Positions 17,021 through 25,367 of a DNA stretch of 64,000 nucleotides are shown here, one piece after another. A program made the translations under genes and the position numbers. Origin of the DNA: Mycobacterium asiaticum (lineage in GTDB: Bacteria > Actinomycetota > Actinomycetes > Mycobacteriales > Mycobacteriaceae); NCBI RefSeq assembly GCF_001668675.1, contig NZ_LZKQ01000071.1, positions 55,582 to 119,581 on the forward strand, given 5' to 3'. How positions within the stretch are numbered: the first letter of the stretch is position 1; the number at the start of each line of letters is the position of its first letter. The notes beneath the pieces were generated by a model. That model had not been told where the DNA came from, ran no database searches, and saw only the letters and a list, made by a program, of their open reading frames with translations.

Positions 17021-17320
17021 ATGACGATGTCGGTCACGGTGATTCTCGAGCTCCGATTCAAGCCCGAAGAGGTGGCTGCGGGGCGGGAATTGATGGGGCG
17101 CGCGCTGCAGGACACCCGGGCGTTCGACGGCAACTTGCGCACGGACGTGCTCATCGATGAGGACGACGAAGCGCACTGGCTGATCTACGAACTGTGGGAG
17201 TCGGTGGACGCCGACGAGGCGTACCGGCGCTTCCGCGCCGGCGAAGGAAAGCTGACCCAGCTACCTCCGCTACTGGCCGCACCGCCGGTCAAGACGAGGT
17301 ACACCACCTCCGACGTCTAG
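17021..17320 (+). CDS. ABM-domain (putative quinol monooxygenase) protein
   Basis: A 99-residue ferredoxin-like antibiotic-biosynthesis-monooxygenase (ABM) domain protein. It starts with VTVILELRFKPEEVAAGREL and has a central WLIYELWESVDADEAYRRF, the usual ABM signature. Such small dimeric proteins act as cofactor-free monooxygenases or as haem or aldehyde-handling enzymes. A TAGTAT -10 element at 16985-16990 and an AGAAGGGAAG ribosome-binding site precede the ATG. The second ATG at 17027 is an alternative start. Confidence 0.8.
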   Translation: MTMSVTVILELRFKPEEVAAGRELMGRALQDTRAFDGNLRTDVLIDEDDEAHWLIYELWESVDADEAYRRFRAGEGKLTQLPPLLAAPPVKTRYTTSDV

Positions 17321-17360
17321 CGCGAGCGCATCCCCGCGCATTGGCCTAGCGTCAGTGTGC

Positions 17361-17651
17361 ATGAGCTTTTCCGAAGGCATCGGCACGCTAAAACTCGAAT
17401 GTCCGCAGGCCCACCCCGTCGGCAGGATCCTGCGGGAGGCCGCGCACCAATCGGTCCAGTACGACCCGGGTGCCGCGGTCGGGCCCCGACGGTTCTGGCC
17501 CGCGGAAAACGAGCACGCACAGTTCACCGTCAACTGCCGGTTTTGCGACAAGCCGGTAGGTGAAGCCACGGCGACGCTGCGCGCGCAGTTCACGGATCTG
17601 GTCGAGCACACCGCCGATACGTATCGAACGACCACCTTGTCTTACGTCTAA
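17361..17651 (+). CDS. Small hypothetical protein with a CxxC motif
   Basis: A 96-residue soluble protein. It has one isolated cysteine (LECPQAHPVG) and a CRFCDKPVG knuckle in the second half, plus a His residue nearby, suggesting a small metal-binding or redox site. The C-terminal part is a helix (LRAQFTDLVEHTADTYRTTT). I do not recognise a family. It lies 40 bp after the ABM gene on the same strand and may be co-transcribed. The ATG at 17361 is chosen over a GTG two codons upstream. Confidence 0.6.
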   Translation: MSFSEGIGTLKLECPQAHPVGRILREAAHQSVQYDPGAAVGPRRFWPAENEHAQFTVNCRFCDKPVGEATATLRAQFTDLVEHTADTYRTTTLSYV

Positions 17652-17921
17652 AAAGTCGCTATTCACATAAAAGACAAATCAAATACCTAATAAATCCAAC
17701 TTCTGAGCAGCCGCGTACTACTGCTAAAGCCAGACGCCGCAACGTTTTTCACCCGCAAATCCGGCACAGCCGCCCACGCAAGACGCTATTCGGCATTTGT
17801 GCAGTAAACGACACCCGTATTCACCCATGCTGATATCGCGAGTTTTTATTGATTTCGTAAGGGCTATAAGGAAACGTTTGGAAAAGCGCACTACCCACGT
17901 CCCTACGAACACGGAGCTCTC
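17652..17921. other. AT-rich intergenic region
   Basis: 270 bp of clearly lower GC content than its surroundings (runs such as ATTCACATAAAAGACAAATC and TTTTTATTGATTTCG). It separates the small CxxC gene from the secreted HET-C-like gene. No open frame with mycobacterial codon use is seen. It probably holds the promoter and 5' leader of the downstream gene; TATAAG at about 17868 is a possible -10 element. Confidence 0.55.
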
Positions 17922-18803
17922 ATGACGCTATCCCGCAGGCACCCGCTGGGCGTCCTCGCCGTGGTTGTGGCCAGCCTCGCCGCTGTCACATCTCTCGTCG
18001 TGTACGCACCGCCGGCTCAGGCGTTCTACGTCAAGTACCACGAGACGATCACGCGCAACGCGCTACCCGCAGATCAGGTCAGCCAGCTGGCCGTCAACCA
18101 GATTCTGGTGGGGCCGCCGCCCGGTGGCGGAGCCATGGGCAGTGACGTCTTCGCCACCGACGAGTTCCGTCACCTCGACAACTCGATCAACCCGGTCGAC
18201 ATCTGCAACCGTGCCCGCCAGGCCTGGGACGTCTTTTCGCCCGTCGTACTGAGCGGCTCGGTACTCAACGGCAACGTCGAAGCCGACGGACCCGGTGCCC
18301 GCGCCGCGTTCGGAGCGTTGCTGCACACCCAGCAGGACTTCTACGCGCACTCCAACTGGGTCGACGACAACATCGCCATCGGCCAGCTGGACCGGCTCGC
18401 CCCGCCGATCTTCCCGAACTGCAACCCGGCGGATTTCCCGGCCGACCTGCACACCGGCTACTACAGCATCGACTTCGCCCAGCAGTTCCCCCTCGAGGGC
18501 TGCCCGGCCGGCGGCCCGCCGCCCGGTTTCCAGGAATGCCACAGCACGTTGAACAAGGACGGCCCACACACCCCGCGCGGCAGCCAGCTCGTCCCCGGCA
18601 CGAACATGACCAAGTACGACCTGGCGGCCCAGCTGGCAACCCGTGCAAGCACCGACCTGTACTTCACGATCCGTGACTGGGTGGCCAACGCCAACGGCCA
18701 GGACGCCGCCGTTCAGCTGTTCCAGCAGGGTGGCCCGATGCCTTCGCTGTCCAACCTCCCGCACCTGCCCAACGTCCCGAACATTCCGTACACCGGAAAC
18801 TGA
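17922..18803 (+). CDS. Secreted HET-C / zinc-phospholipase-C-like protein
   Basis: A 293-residue exported protein with a Tat-like or Sec signal (MTLSRRHPLGVLAVVVASLA, cleavage near AQA-FYV). The mature N-terminus has YHETITRNALP, and the middle has LLHTQQDFYAHSNWVDDN. Both are signature His/Asp-rich motifs of the HET-C N-terminal and related zinc-dependent phospholipase C folds, and probably bind metal ions. The C-terminus is Pro-rich. In this family activities range from phospholipase to structural roles, so enzymatic activity is inferred only. Highly biased GC-ending codons suggest good expression. Confidence 0.7.
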   Translation: MTLSRRHPLGVLAVVVASLAAVTSLVVYAPPAQAFYVKYHETITRNALPADQVSQLAVNQILVGPPPGGGAMGSDVFATDEFRHLDNSINPVDICNRARQAWDVFSPVVLSGSVLNGNVEADGPGARAAFGALLHTQQDFYAHSNWVDDNIAIGQLDRLAPPIFPNCNPADFPADLHTGYYSIDFAQQFPLEGCPAGGPPPGFQECHSTLNKDGPHTPRGSQLVPGTNMTKYDLAAQLATRASTDLYFTIRDWVANANGQDAAVQLFQQGGPMPSLSNLPHLPNVPNIPYTGN

Positions 18804-18812
18804 TCACCGAAG

Positions 18813-19613
18813 TCAGCGGGTGCTCGGGTCGACCCAGTCGATCCACTCGCCGTGGGCAGCAAGCCCGAGCACACCGCTGATCCCGGCCTGGTCGAACGCC
18901 GCGACGAACTCCTCGGCGCCCTCGCTGAAGTGAGCCCAACCGTCCACGTGCGCAGGTATCACCAGCGTGGCGCCGAGTAGTTCGGCCGCGGCGGCGGCAC
19001 GCGCCGAAGTGAGCGTCAACGGCCGCCCGCGTTCCTTGGACGCCACCCTCGCAGCGCCGGCGAACAGAACCGCGATGTCAACATGGCCCACCCGGTCGGA
19101 GATTTCCCGGACCGTGGCGATCGATGCGTTGTCGCCGCTGAGGTAAACGGTGGGCACCTGCGGGCCCGACAGCACGAAGCCGGTCACCTCGCAGTTGACG
19201 TGACCGCCGGCGTCCCGTTGCCCGTCGGCCGGGCCGTGCACGGCCGGAACCGCCTGTGCGACAAGACCATCGGACAGCGAGTAGGACTCCCACGGCGCCA
19301 AACCCACCGCCGGCGGGCCGAGCCGGGACGCGCCGCCGGGATGGGTGAGCACCAGGGGAGCGGTCAGCGCCCAGCGGCGGCCTTCGTCGTCGAGGTTGTC
19401 CGGATGCTGGTCATGGCTGATCAACACCGCATCCACCGGCCCCAGCGCATCGGCGCTCACCACCGGGCCGACAGTCTTGGTCAGGTAGGCGTGCTCGCCG
19501 GGTGGATCGAACGTCGGGTCCATCACGATCCGGTGTCCACCGATGTCCACGACCGTTGTCGGACCGCCCAATACGCAGTTGGCGCACTCGCGCCGCCGTG
19601 CATCGAATCCCAC
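18813..19613 (-). CDS. Metallo-beta-lactamase-fold hydrolase (UlaG-like)
   Basis: A 266-residue MBL-fold protein of the L-ascorbate-lactonase/UlaG branch. Metal motifs include LISHDQHPDNLD (HxxHxDxxD-like, with Gln in place of the usual residue), a THPGG segment, VYLSGDNAS with the bridging Asp, and PAHVDGWAHF. Substrate unknown. The GTG at 19613 is 6 bp after the stop of the upstream alpha/beta hydrolase on the same strand, so the two form an operon. A longer frame upstream is shadow. Confidence 0.8.
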   Translation of the reverse strand: MGFDARRRECANCVLGGPTTVVDIGGHRIVMDPTFDPPGEHAYLTKTVGPVVSADALGPVDAVLISHDQHPDNLDDEGRRWALTAPLVLTHPGGASRLGPPAVGLAPWESYSLSDGLVAQAVPAVHGPADGQRDAGGHVNCEVTGFVLSGPQVPTVYLSGDNASIATVREISDRVGHVDIAVLFAGAARVASKERGRPLTLTSARAAAAAELLGATLVIPAHVDGWAHFSEGAEEFVAAFDQAGISGVLGLAAHGEWIDWVDPSTR

Positions 19614-19618
19614 GAGCG

Positions 19619-20413
19619 CTACATCCCCTTCTCGCCCAGCCAGGAGTGGATCCGCTCGGCCACCCGCGGCCAGCCCGGTTCCAGCATCAACATGTGCCCC
19701 ATGCACGGGAAGATCTCTGCCTCGGTGCGGTACCTGCGCGCCGTCGCGCGTACCTCGGCATTGCTGATCAGGCCGTCGTGCTCGCCACCCAATACCAACA
19801 TCGGTGTCGTCACGCGGCTCGGCCGCGGCAGCCGGACCGCCTGGTCGAAGAAGACGGCGCGCAGGCTGTCGGGTTCGACCCGCCGCGCTCCCTGCTCGAC
19901 GAGGGGCTCGGGAGTCGTTGGGCTGAAAAGGAATTGCCGTGCCAGCCGCGGGGTGTTGAAGATACCGTGTGCCTGTCCGATTCCGTTGGCCCGCACCGAA
20001 ATCCATGGCTCTTTGCGCCAAACCCGCATGGCCGACGGGAAAATGCCGCGCGTCGGCGTCGACGCGAGCAGCACCGCGGCCGGTGCATCGCGCTTCTCCA
20101 GATACTTCTGCGTGATGAAGCCGCCGGTGGAATGACCGATGAGCACCGGCCGGCCGCCCAATTGGTCGGCCGCCCAACGCACGTCGTGGAGATAGTCCGC
20201 GATGGAGCACTTGCTGACCGGCTTCGGCGAGCTGCTGGCGCCATGACCGCGCCAGCTCACGGCCGCCGCCCGATACCCGCGCTCGGCGAAGAAATCGAGG
20301 AAGTGTTCGTCCCAGCACCACGCCGACAGGCAACCGCCATGCACGAACAGCAGCGGCGCGGGGTGGGTCTGTGAAGCGGTGCCTTTATCGATCAGTTCGA
20401 GCACAGCCAACAT
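19619..20413 (-). CDS. Alpha/beta-fold hydrolase
   Basis: A 264-residue alpha/beta hydrolase. The oxyanion segment is LFVHGGCLSAWCWDE, the nucleophile elbow is GHSTGG, the acid is in GGEHDGLIS, and the catalytic histidine is in FPCMGHMLMLEPGW, so the triad is complete. The ATG at 20413 is preceded by GAGGAAGC. Upstream in-frame starts would overlap the divergent TauE gene. The gene lies 5 bp from the MBL-fold gene, suggesting a two-step hydrolytic function on an unknown substrate. Confidence 0.85.
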   Translation of the reverse strand: MLAVLELIDKGTASQTHPAPLLFVHGGCLSAWCWDEHFLDFFAERGYRAAAVSWRGHGASSSPKPVSKCSIADYLHDVRWAADQLGGRPVLIGHSTGGFITQKYLEKRDAPAAVLLASTPTRGIFPSAMRVWRKEPWISVRANGIGQAHGIFNTPRLARQFLFSPTTPEPLVEQGARRVEPDSLRAVFFDQAVRLPRPSRVTTPMLVLGGEHDGLISNAEVRATARRYRTEAEIFPCMGHMLMLEPGWPRVAERIHSWLGEKGM

Positions 20414-20465
20414 GGTGCCAGCTTCCTCACAGCGCCGTCTCCGCAACTCCGCATAGGGTGCATCA

Positions 20466-21248
20466 GTGTCCATCTCCCACATGCTGTTGATCGGATTGGC
20501 GGGTATGGGTGCCGGTGTGATCAATGCGCTGGTCGGGTCTGGCACCCTGATCACCTTCCCGACGCTGGTCGCGCTCGGCTATCCACCGGTCACCTCGACC
20601 ATGTCCAATGCGGTCGGCCTGGTCGCCGGCGGTGTATCAAGCACCTGGGGCTATCGCCGGGAACTGCGCGGGCAGTGGGACCGCCTGCGCTGGCAGATCC
20701 CGGCGTCGCTGGCCGGAGGCGTGCTCGGCGCCTATCTGCTGCTGCACCTGCCAGAGAAGTTCTTCGTCATGATCGTGCCGGTGCTGTTGGTGCTGGCGCT
20801 GATCCTGGTGCTGATCGGGCCCTGGATCCAATCGTGGGCACGCCGCCGTGCCGAGGACGCCGGGCGCTCCGCCGACCACCTCACCCCGACCCGGATGGCA
20901 ATGCTGGTCCTGGGCACCTTCGCCGTTGGCGTCTACGGCGGTTATTTCACCGCTGCCCAAGGCATTCTGTTGGTCGGTGTGATGGGCGCCCTGCTGCCCG
21001 AATCGGTGCAGCGCATGAACGCCGCCAAGAATTTACTCACTCTGATTGTGAATATCGTTGCCGCGGTGGGCTATACGTTGGTGGCCTGGGACCGGATCAG
21101 CTGGCCGGTGGCCGGGTTGATCGCGATCGGCTCGTTGATCGGGGGATTGCTGGGTGCGCGCTACGGTCGGCGGTTGTCGCCGGGTGCGCTGCGGGCCACC
21201 ATCGTGGTGGTCGGTCTGGTTGGCTTGTACCGGCTGCTCGCCGTGTAA
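20466..21248 (+). CDS. TauE/SafE-family membrane transporter
   Basis: A 260-residue inner-membrane protein with about eight predicted helices in two related halves. The first half is GMGAGVINALVGSGTLITFP with SNAVGLVAGGVSS. The second has FAVGVYGGYFTAAQGILLVG, then MNAAKNLLTLIVN. These are TauE/SafE (sulfite/organosulfonate exporter-like) hallmarks. The GTG at 20466 gives the usual family length. Transported anion unknown. Divergent from the alpha/beta hydrolase gene. Confidence 0.88.
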   Translation: MSISHMLLIGLAGMGAGVINALVGSGTLITFPTLVALGYPPVTSTMSNAVGLVAGGVSSTWGYRRELRGQWDRLRWQIPASLAGGVLGAYLLLHLPEKFFVMIVPVLLVLALILVLIGPWIQSWARRRAEDAGRSADHLTPTRMAMLVLGTFAVGVYGGYFTAAQGILLVGVMGALLPESVQRMNAAKNLLTLIVNIVAAVGYTLVAWDRISWPVAGLIAIGSLIGGLLGARYGRRLSPGALRATIVVVGLVGLYRLLAV

Positions 21249-21277
21249 AAGCGTCGGCGGGGGCTTAGGATTCGGCA

Positions 21278-22216
21278 ATGCCGGTCACTCCCGATGACGC
21301 GATAGCAGCGATCCGCGGTGCCGGCGGCGCCTGCCCCGGCCAGCGGGCGTTGCACGCCAAGGGCACGCTGTACCGCGGCACGTTCACCGCCACACCGGAG
21401 GCCGCGACGCTCTCGCGCGCAGCGCATCTCGACGGTTCGCCGGTGCCGACGCTGGTGCGGTTCTCCAACGGATCGGGCAACCCGACCCAAGCCGACGGCG
21501 CCGCGGGGGTGCGCGGGCTGGCGGTGAAGTTCACCCTTCCTGACGGCAAAACGACCGATGTCTCGACGCAGACCGCTCGGCTGTTCGCTTCCAGCACGCC
21601 CGACGGCTTCGTCGAGCTGCTGCGGGCGCTGCGACCCGGCCCGACCATGCCGGCGCGCCTGGCCCGCCTGTTCGTCACCCGGCCGGCGCTGCTGCGGGCC
21701 CTGCCGATACTCGCGGCCGCCGGGAAAACCCCGGCGAGTTACGCCACGATCGAATACCACGGTCTGCACGCCTTCCGCTGGACCGGCGCCGACGGCAGCA
21801 GCAGATTCGTTCGCTACCACCTGATTCCGGCAGCCGGCGTCCAGCATCTGTCGAAGCGGGCCGCCGGCAAGCAACCACCCGACTTCCTCACCGACGAACT
21901 CAACACCCGCCTGGAATCGGGACCCGTTCGGTTCGACTACCGCGTCCAGATCGCCGGACCTAACGACTCGACCGTCGACCCCTCCGCGCCGTGGCAGCAC
22001 AACGACACAGTCAGCGTCGGCACCATCGAGATCACCGGATTGGACACCGAGCGCGAACACGACGGTGACATCGTCGTGTTCGACCCGCTCCGTGTCACCG
22101 ACGGCATCGAGCCCTCCGAGGACCCGGTATTGCGGTTCCGCAGCCTCACCTATTCCGAGTCGGTCAAGCTCCGCACCGGTGTCGCCCGCGGCGCCGAAGC
22201 GCCCAGCATCAGCTGA
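21278..22216 (+). CDS. Small catalase-related peroxidase
   Basis: A 312-residue minimal catalase-fold haem protein (SrpA-like). The distal side begins with ALHAKGTLYRGTF, and VRFSNGSGNPTQADG carries the conserved Asn region. The proximal ligand region is LRFRSLTYSESVKLR with the RxxxY arrangement. It lacks the C-terminal domains of full catalases. Members are usually peroxidases using organic hydroperoxides. The 3' end overlaps the converging ligase gene by 8 bp. Confidence 0.85.
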   Translation: MPVTPDDAIAAIRGAGGACPGQRALHAKGTLYRGTFTATPEAATLSRAAHLDGSPVPTLVRFSNGSGNPTQADGAAGVRGLAVKFTLPDGKTTDVSTQTARLFASSTPDGFVELLRALRPGPTMPARLARLFVTRPALLRALPILAAAGKTPASYATIEYHGLHAFRWTGADGSSRFVRYHLIPAAGVQHLSKRAAGKQPPDFLTDELNTRLESGPVRFDYRVQIAGPNDSTVDPSAPWQHNDTVSVGTIEITGLDTEREHDGDIVVFDPLRVTDGIEPSEDPVLRFRSLTYSESVKLRTGVARGAEAPSIS

Positions 22217-23315
22217 GCGTCGCCTCTGCGGCCGCCGCGATCACATCCATCGCGTCGCGGCGCTGCCGGAATGCCCGCAGTTGCCGCATCGCGCCGTTGC
22301 CTAGCGTGGTGACGCGCTCGAGTTCGTCGACGACGTGGTGGTACTCGCCTAGAGCGTTAAGCGCCGGGCGCACCCGATGGACCAGCGCGCTCAATTGCTC
22401 GCGGGCGGGCACCGCGCCGCGGCCGTTGACCAGATCCAGCGTGTCGCCGGCCAGGCCGTCGTGCGCGGCTTTCCAATACGCGGCCCGCAGCGCCGCCGGC
22501 GGTAGCCGATCGGCGCCCTCGGGGCGTTCGTCGACCGCCGTCATCACCGCGGCCCGGATCAGGGTGGCCAGCAGCACGGTGTCGGCGACCGTGGCCGGCA
22601 CGTCGGCGACCCGCACCTCGACCGTCGGGAAATCGGCCGATGGTCGCACGTCCCAATAGACCATCCCGGCATCCAGGATCACGCCGGTGTCGACCAGCAT
22701 GCGCACCGTGCGGTCGTACTCGTCGGCCGAGGTGAAGTACGGCGGGGCACCCGCCACCGGCCAGCGCCGCCACAGCACACTGCGCCAACTGGCGTATCCC
22801 GATTCGGAGTTGCGGTAGATCGCCGAATTCGCCGACAGCGCCAACAGCGTCGGCAACCACGGTCGCAGCCAGTTGCTGGCATGGATGGCCGCCGACCGGT
22901 CGGGCACCTGCACGTGCACATGGCAGCCGCAGATGCCCTGCTCGTGTGCCACCATGCCGAACTGCTCGCCGATCTTGCGGTAGCGCGGGGTGTCGGTGAC
23001 CGGAAACTTCGTCGGCGCGACCGGCGGCAGAGCAAGGGCCAACAGCCGGACACCGACCGCTTCGGCGGCCTCGGCCGCGGTGCGGCGCAGCTCCCTGAGT
23101 TCCTCGCCGAGCCGCAAGCTGGACGACACGACGCTGGACGCGGTCTCCACCTGGCAGCTGCTCAGCTCCACCTGCAGGTCCACGCCCCGCCGTTCGGCCT
23201 CGGCAGCGACCGCGCGATTGCGGGGGGCCGGCTCGCCGGAGTCCGGATCGACGAGCAGGAATTCCTCTTCCACGCCGAAGGTCGGGAGATCGTCCGCCGA
23301 GCGCTCCAGGCTCAT
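22209..23315 (-). CDS. Carboxylate-amine ligase, YbdK family (GCS2)
   Basis: A 368-residue member of the glutamate-cysteine ligase type 2 family. The N-terminal motif is FGVEEEFLLVDPDSGEP, with the metal/ATP glutamates, and CGCHVHVQVPDR follows. The C-terminal helical part includes LRAAYWKAAHDGL. YbdK proteins have weak gamma-glutamylcysteine ligase activity in vitro. Mycobacteria use mycothiol, so the physiological substrate is unclear. The ATG at 23315 is preferred, as an upstream frame lacks similarity. Confidence 0.88.
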   Translation of the reverse strand: MSLERSADDLPTFGVEEEFLLVDPDSGEPAPRNRAVAAEAERRGVDLQVELSSCQVETASSVVSSSLRLGEELRELRRTAAEAAEAVGVRLLALALPPVAPTKFPVTDTPRYRKIGEQFGMVAHEQGICGCHVHVQVPDRSAAIHASNWLRPWLPTLLALSANSAIYRNSESGYASWRSVLWRRWPVAGAPPYFTSADEYDRTVRMLVDTGVILDAGMVYWDVRPSADFPTVEVRVADVPATVADTVLLATLIRAAVMTAVDERPEGADRLPPAALRAAYWKAAHDGLAGDTLDLVNGRGAVPAREQLSALVHRVRPALNALGEYHHVVDELERVTTLGNGAMRQLRAFRQRRDAMDVIAAAAEATLS

Positions 23316-23493
23316 ATCGGCAAAACTACCCTCCCATCGGCAGCAAAACCTGACGTCCAAACACCCGCTTGACCTGCGGAACCGATACCAACCGAACCCT
23401 TTGATGTCGCTATGTCTGCCATTTCCCTGTGGGAAACCGTCCAGTTCGGGACAATGGTCTCGATGCACGTCGGGTGTGAAGGAGCGATCAGCA

Positions 23494-24258
23494 GTGTCAA
23501 GTGTTGGGTTGCAAGAGCACGACCACGTCCTTGATTCCATCGAAGGCCTGGTAGCCCAGGATGGCATCGAAGCCGTCACCATCCGTGCGCTGACCAAAGC
23601 CACCGGGGTCTCCAACGGCGCCATCTACCGCACGTTCGAGTCGCGTGGCGGGCTGCTCGGCCGGGTGTGGATTCGCGCAGAGAGGCGTTTCCTGGACCAT
23701 CTGACCAGCCTGATCGAGGAAGCCAAGGCGCGCCCGGGCAGCGAGCCATTGGACGCCGTCTACGCGGCGGCCGAGACGTCGCTGCTGTATCCGGAGATGT
23801 ATCCGGAGTCGTCGGCCTGCCTGATGACGGTGCGCCGCGACGACGTGGTGAGCCAGCCGATGCCGCGCGAGATCGCCGACCAGCTACGCGCGCTGGAACG
23901 CGAACTCACCGGGGTGATGGCGCAGCTGGCCGAGGGTCTGTGGCGCCGCAGCGATGCCGCCGCCGTCAACCTGATCGCCACCTGCATCGTCGATCTGCCC
24001 AAGTGGATCGCACTGCGCGGGCACGGGTACACCCCGTCCACGCTGCGAAACTACCTACACGCCGCGGTGCGCTCCGTGCTCGAGGTGGGCCCACCACCGG
24101 TGGGTGCAAACCACGCGACCACCGCCAACGGCCCGATCGAGTACCGCTGGGCTCACCTGGCGGGAGTCACGGCCAGCGCGTGGTCCACCGTCGGGTATAT
24201 CGGCAGCAGGACGCTCAACCCGCAGGCTTCCACGATCCGGTCCACGATCGGCGTCTGA
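23494..24258 (+). CDS. TetR-family transcriptional regulator
   Basis: A 254-residue TetR protein. The helix-turn-helix is at about residues 22-50 (VTIRALTKATGVSNGAIYRT...). The C-terminal ligand domain has cysteines and a Pro-rich tail. A GAAGGAG ribosome-binding site precedes the GTG at 23494. Its last about 106 bp overlap the converging STAS gene, an unusually long tail-to-tail overlap. Target unknown; the divergent YbdK-type ligase gene is the nearest candidate. Confidence 0.85.
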   Translation: MSSVGLQEHDHVLDSIEGLVAQDGIEAVTIRALTKATGVSNGAIYRTFESRGGLLGRVWIRAERRFLDHLTSLIEEAKARPGSEPLDAVYAAAETSLLYPEMYPESSACLMTVRRDDVVSQPMPREIADQLRALERELTGVMAQLAEGLWRRSDAAAVNLIATCIVDLPKWIALRGHGYTPSTLRNYLHAAVRSVLEVGPPPVGANHATTANGPIEYRWAHLAGVTASAWSTVGYIGSRTLNPQASTIRSTIGV

Positions 24259-24590
24259 GTCACCAGCCGTAGCTCGACGCCGCGTTCTCGGCACTGTTCG
24301 GCCGTATCGGCCAACACGGTGAACGCGCAGCAACCCATGAAGTCCACATCGGACACGTCGATGACGAACGGGCCGGCCGGGGTAGCGGTAGCGGCCGCCT
24401 CCGTCACCAGCCGGTGCCAGGTGTGCTCGTTGCACGCGTCGATCTCGCCGCCGGCGTGGATGATCACCGCCTCGCCGCGGCGGTCGGTGATTGCGCGCAG
24501 CGTGCTGCACGGGTCCCCGAGCTCATAAACCAGCCGCGTGCTCAGGGTGAGGTGCGTGGAGGAAAAAGCTTCTGCAATGACCAGGCTCAT
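24153..24590 (-). CDS. STAS-domain (anti-sigma factor antagonist-like) protein
   Basis: A 145-residue STAS-fold protein (Rv2638-like). Landmarks are GGEIDACNEHTWHRLV, the usual first strand, and FVIDVSDVDFMGCCAF, where the phosphorylatable Ser/Thr of SpoIIAA-type antagonists (D-S/T-F-x-D) appears as Asp-Phe-Met-Gly-Cys. Regulation by phosphorylation may therefore differ. The start is ATG 24590, or ATG 24611 upstream. It converges on the tetR gene with a 106-bp overlap. Confidence 0.82.
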   Translation of the reverse strand: MSLVIAEAFSSTHLTLSTRLVYELGDPCSTLRAITDRRGEAVIIHAGGEIDACNEHTWHRLVTEAAATATPAGPFVIDVSDVDFMGCCAFTVLADTAEQCRERGVELRLVTQTPIVDRIVEACGLSVLLPIYPTVDHALAVTPAR

Positions 24591-24693
24591 TAGTGCACTC
24601 CTAATCGACAAGCGCAGAACGCGCCGCGAAGGATGCCCATCCTTCTGATCTGAAGACAGACAGACTCGCCTTGTAAGTCTCAGTTCTATAACA

Positions 24694-24711
24694 AGACAGG
24701 GCGGTCTGTCT
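24694..24711. promoter_or_regulatory. Palindromic operator candidate upstream of tetR
   Basis: AGACAG-N6-CTGTCT forms a perfect dyad 34 bp before the ATG of the downstream TetR gene. Additional AGACAGAC copies lie at 24654-24665. This is typical of TetR autoregulation. Confidence 0.6.
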
Positions 24712-24745
24712 ACATGGCCGCCGTAAGAGTACGGTAAGCCTCGTT

Positions 24746-25366
24746 ATGTCCGTGGGTGATGTCACGGGGCCCCAGGTGCCGGCCCGTGAACGGATACTAG
24801 GTGCCGCCTACGAGTTGTTCAGCCGGCGGGGTATCCGCGCGGTGGGCACCGACGAGGTGATCGAGCGGGCCGGTGTGGCCCGGGCCACGCTCTACCGTCA
24901 CTTTGCCACCAAAAACGACCTGGTCCTGGCCGTTTTGGATCGTCGGGAACAGCTGTGGACGCACGGGTTGATCGAGGAGCAGTCCGCGGCACGCGGCAAG
25001 ACCCCCGAGGAACAGTTACTGGCCATTTTCGACGTCCTGCACGAGTGGTTTCAGAACCGAGACGGCTATGAAGGCTGCTCGTTCATCAATGTGCTGCTGG
25101 AGCTGGGTGTCGATCACCCGGTCGGCCGGGCCAGCATCGCGCACATAGCCAACGTCCGCCAGATCGTTCGCGAGCGCGCCGTGGCAGCGGGCCTGATCGA
25201 CGTCGAGGCGTTCGCCATGTCCTGGCACATCCTGATGAAGGGGGCCATCATCATGGCGGCGGTCGGCGAAACCGACGCGGCCCTGCGGGCGCAAGCGATG
25301 GCCCGCGGGCTCATCGAGCAGCATCGTCCCGAGGACACCCACAAGCTGGGCGTGGCGGCTGGCTAG
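24746..25366 (+). CDS. TetR-family transcriptional regulator
   Basis: A 206-residue TetR protein. The N-terminal helix-turn-helix reads ILGAAYELFSRRGIRAVGTD... then ARATLYRHFATKNDLV. The ligand-binding part includes GYEGCSFINVLLELG, common in AcrR/YxaF-like regulators. The upstream 134-bp gap carries a perfect AGACAG dyad, suggesting autoregulation. Converges with dedA (1 bp apart). Ligand unknown. Confidence 0.9.
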   Translation: MSVGDVTGPQVPARERILGAAYELFSRRGIRAVGTDEVIERAGVARATLYRHFATKNDLVLAVLDRREQLWTHGLIEEQSAARGKTPEEQLLAIFDVLHEWFQNRDGYEGCSFINVLLELGVDHPVGRASIAHIANVRQIVRERAVAAGLIDVEAFAMSWHILMKGAIIMAAVGETDAALRAQAMARGLIEQHRPEDTHKLGVAAG

Positions 25367-25367
25367 A

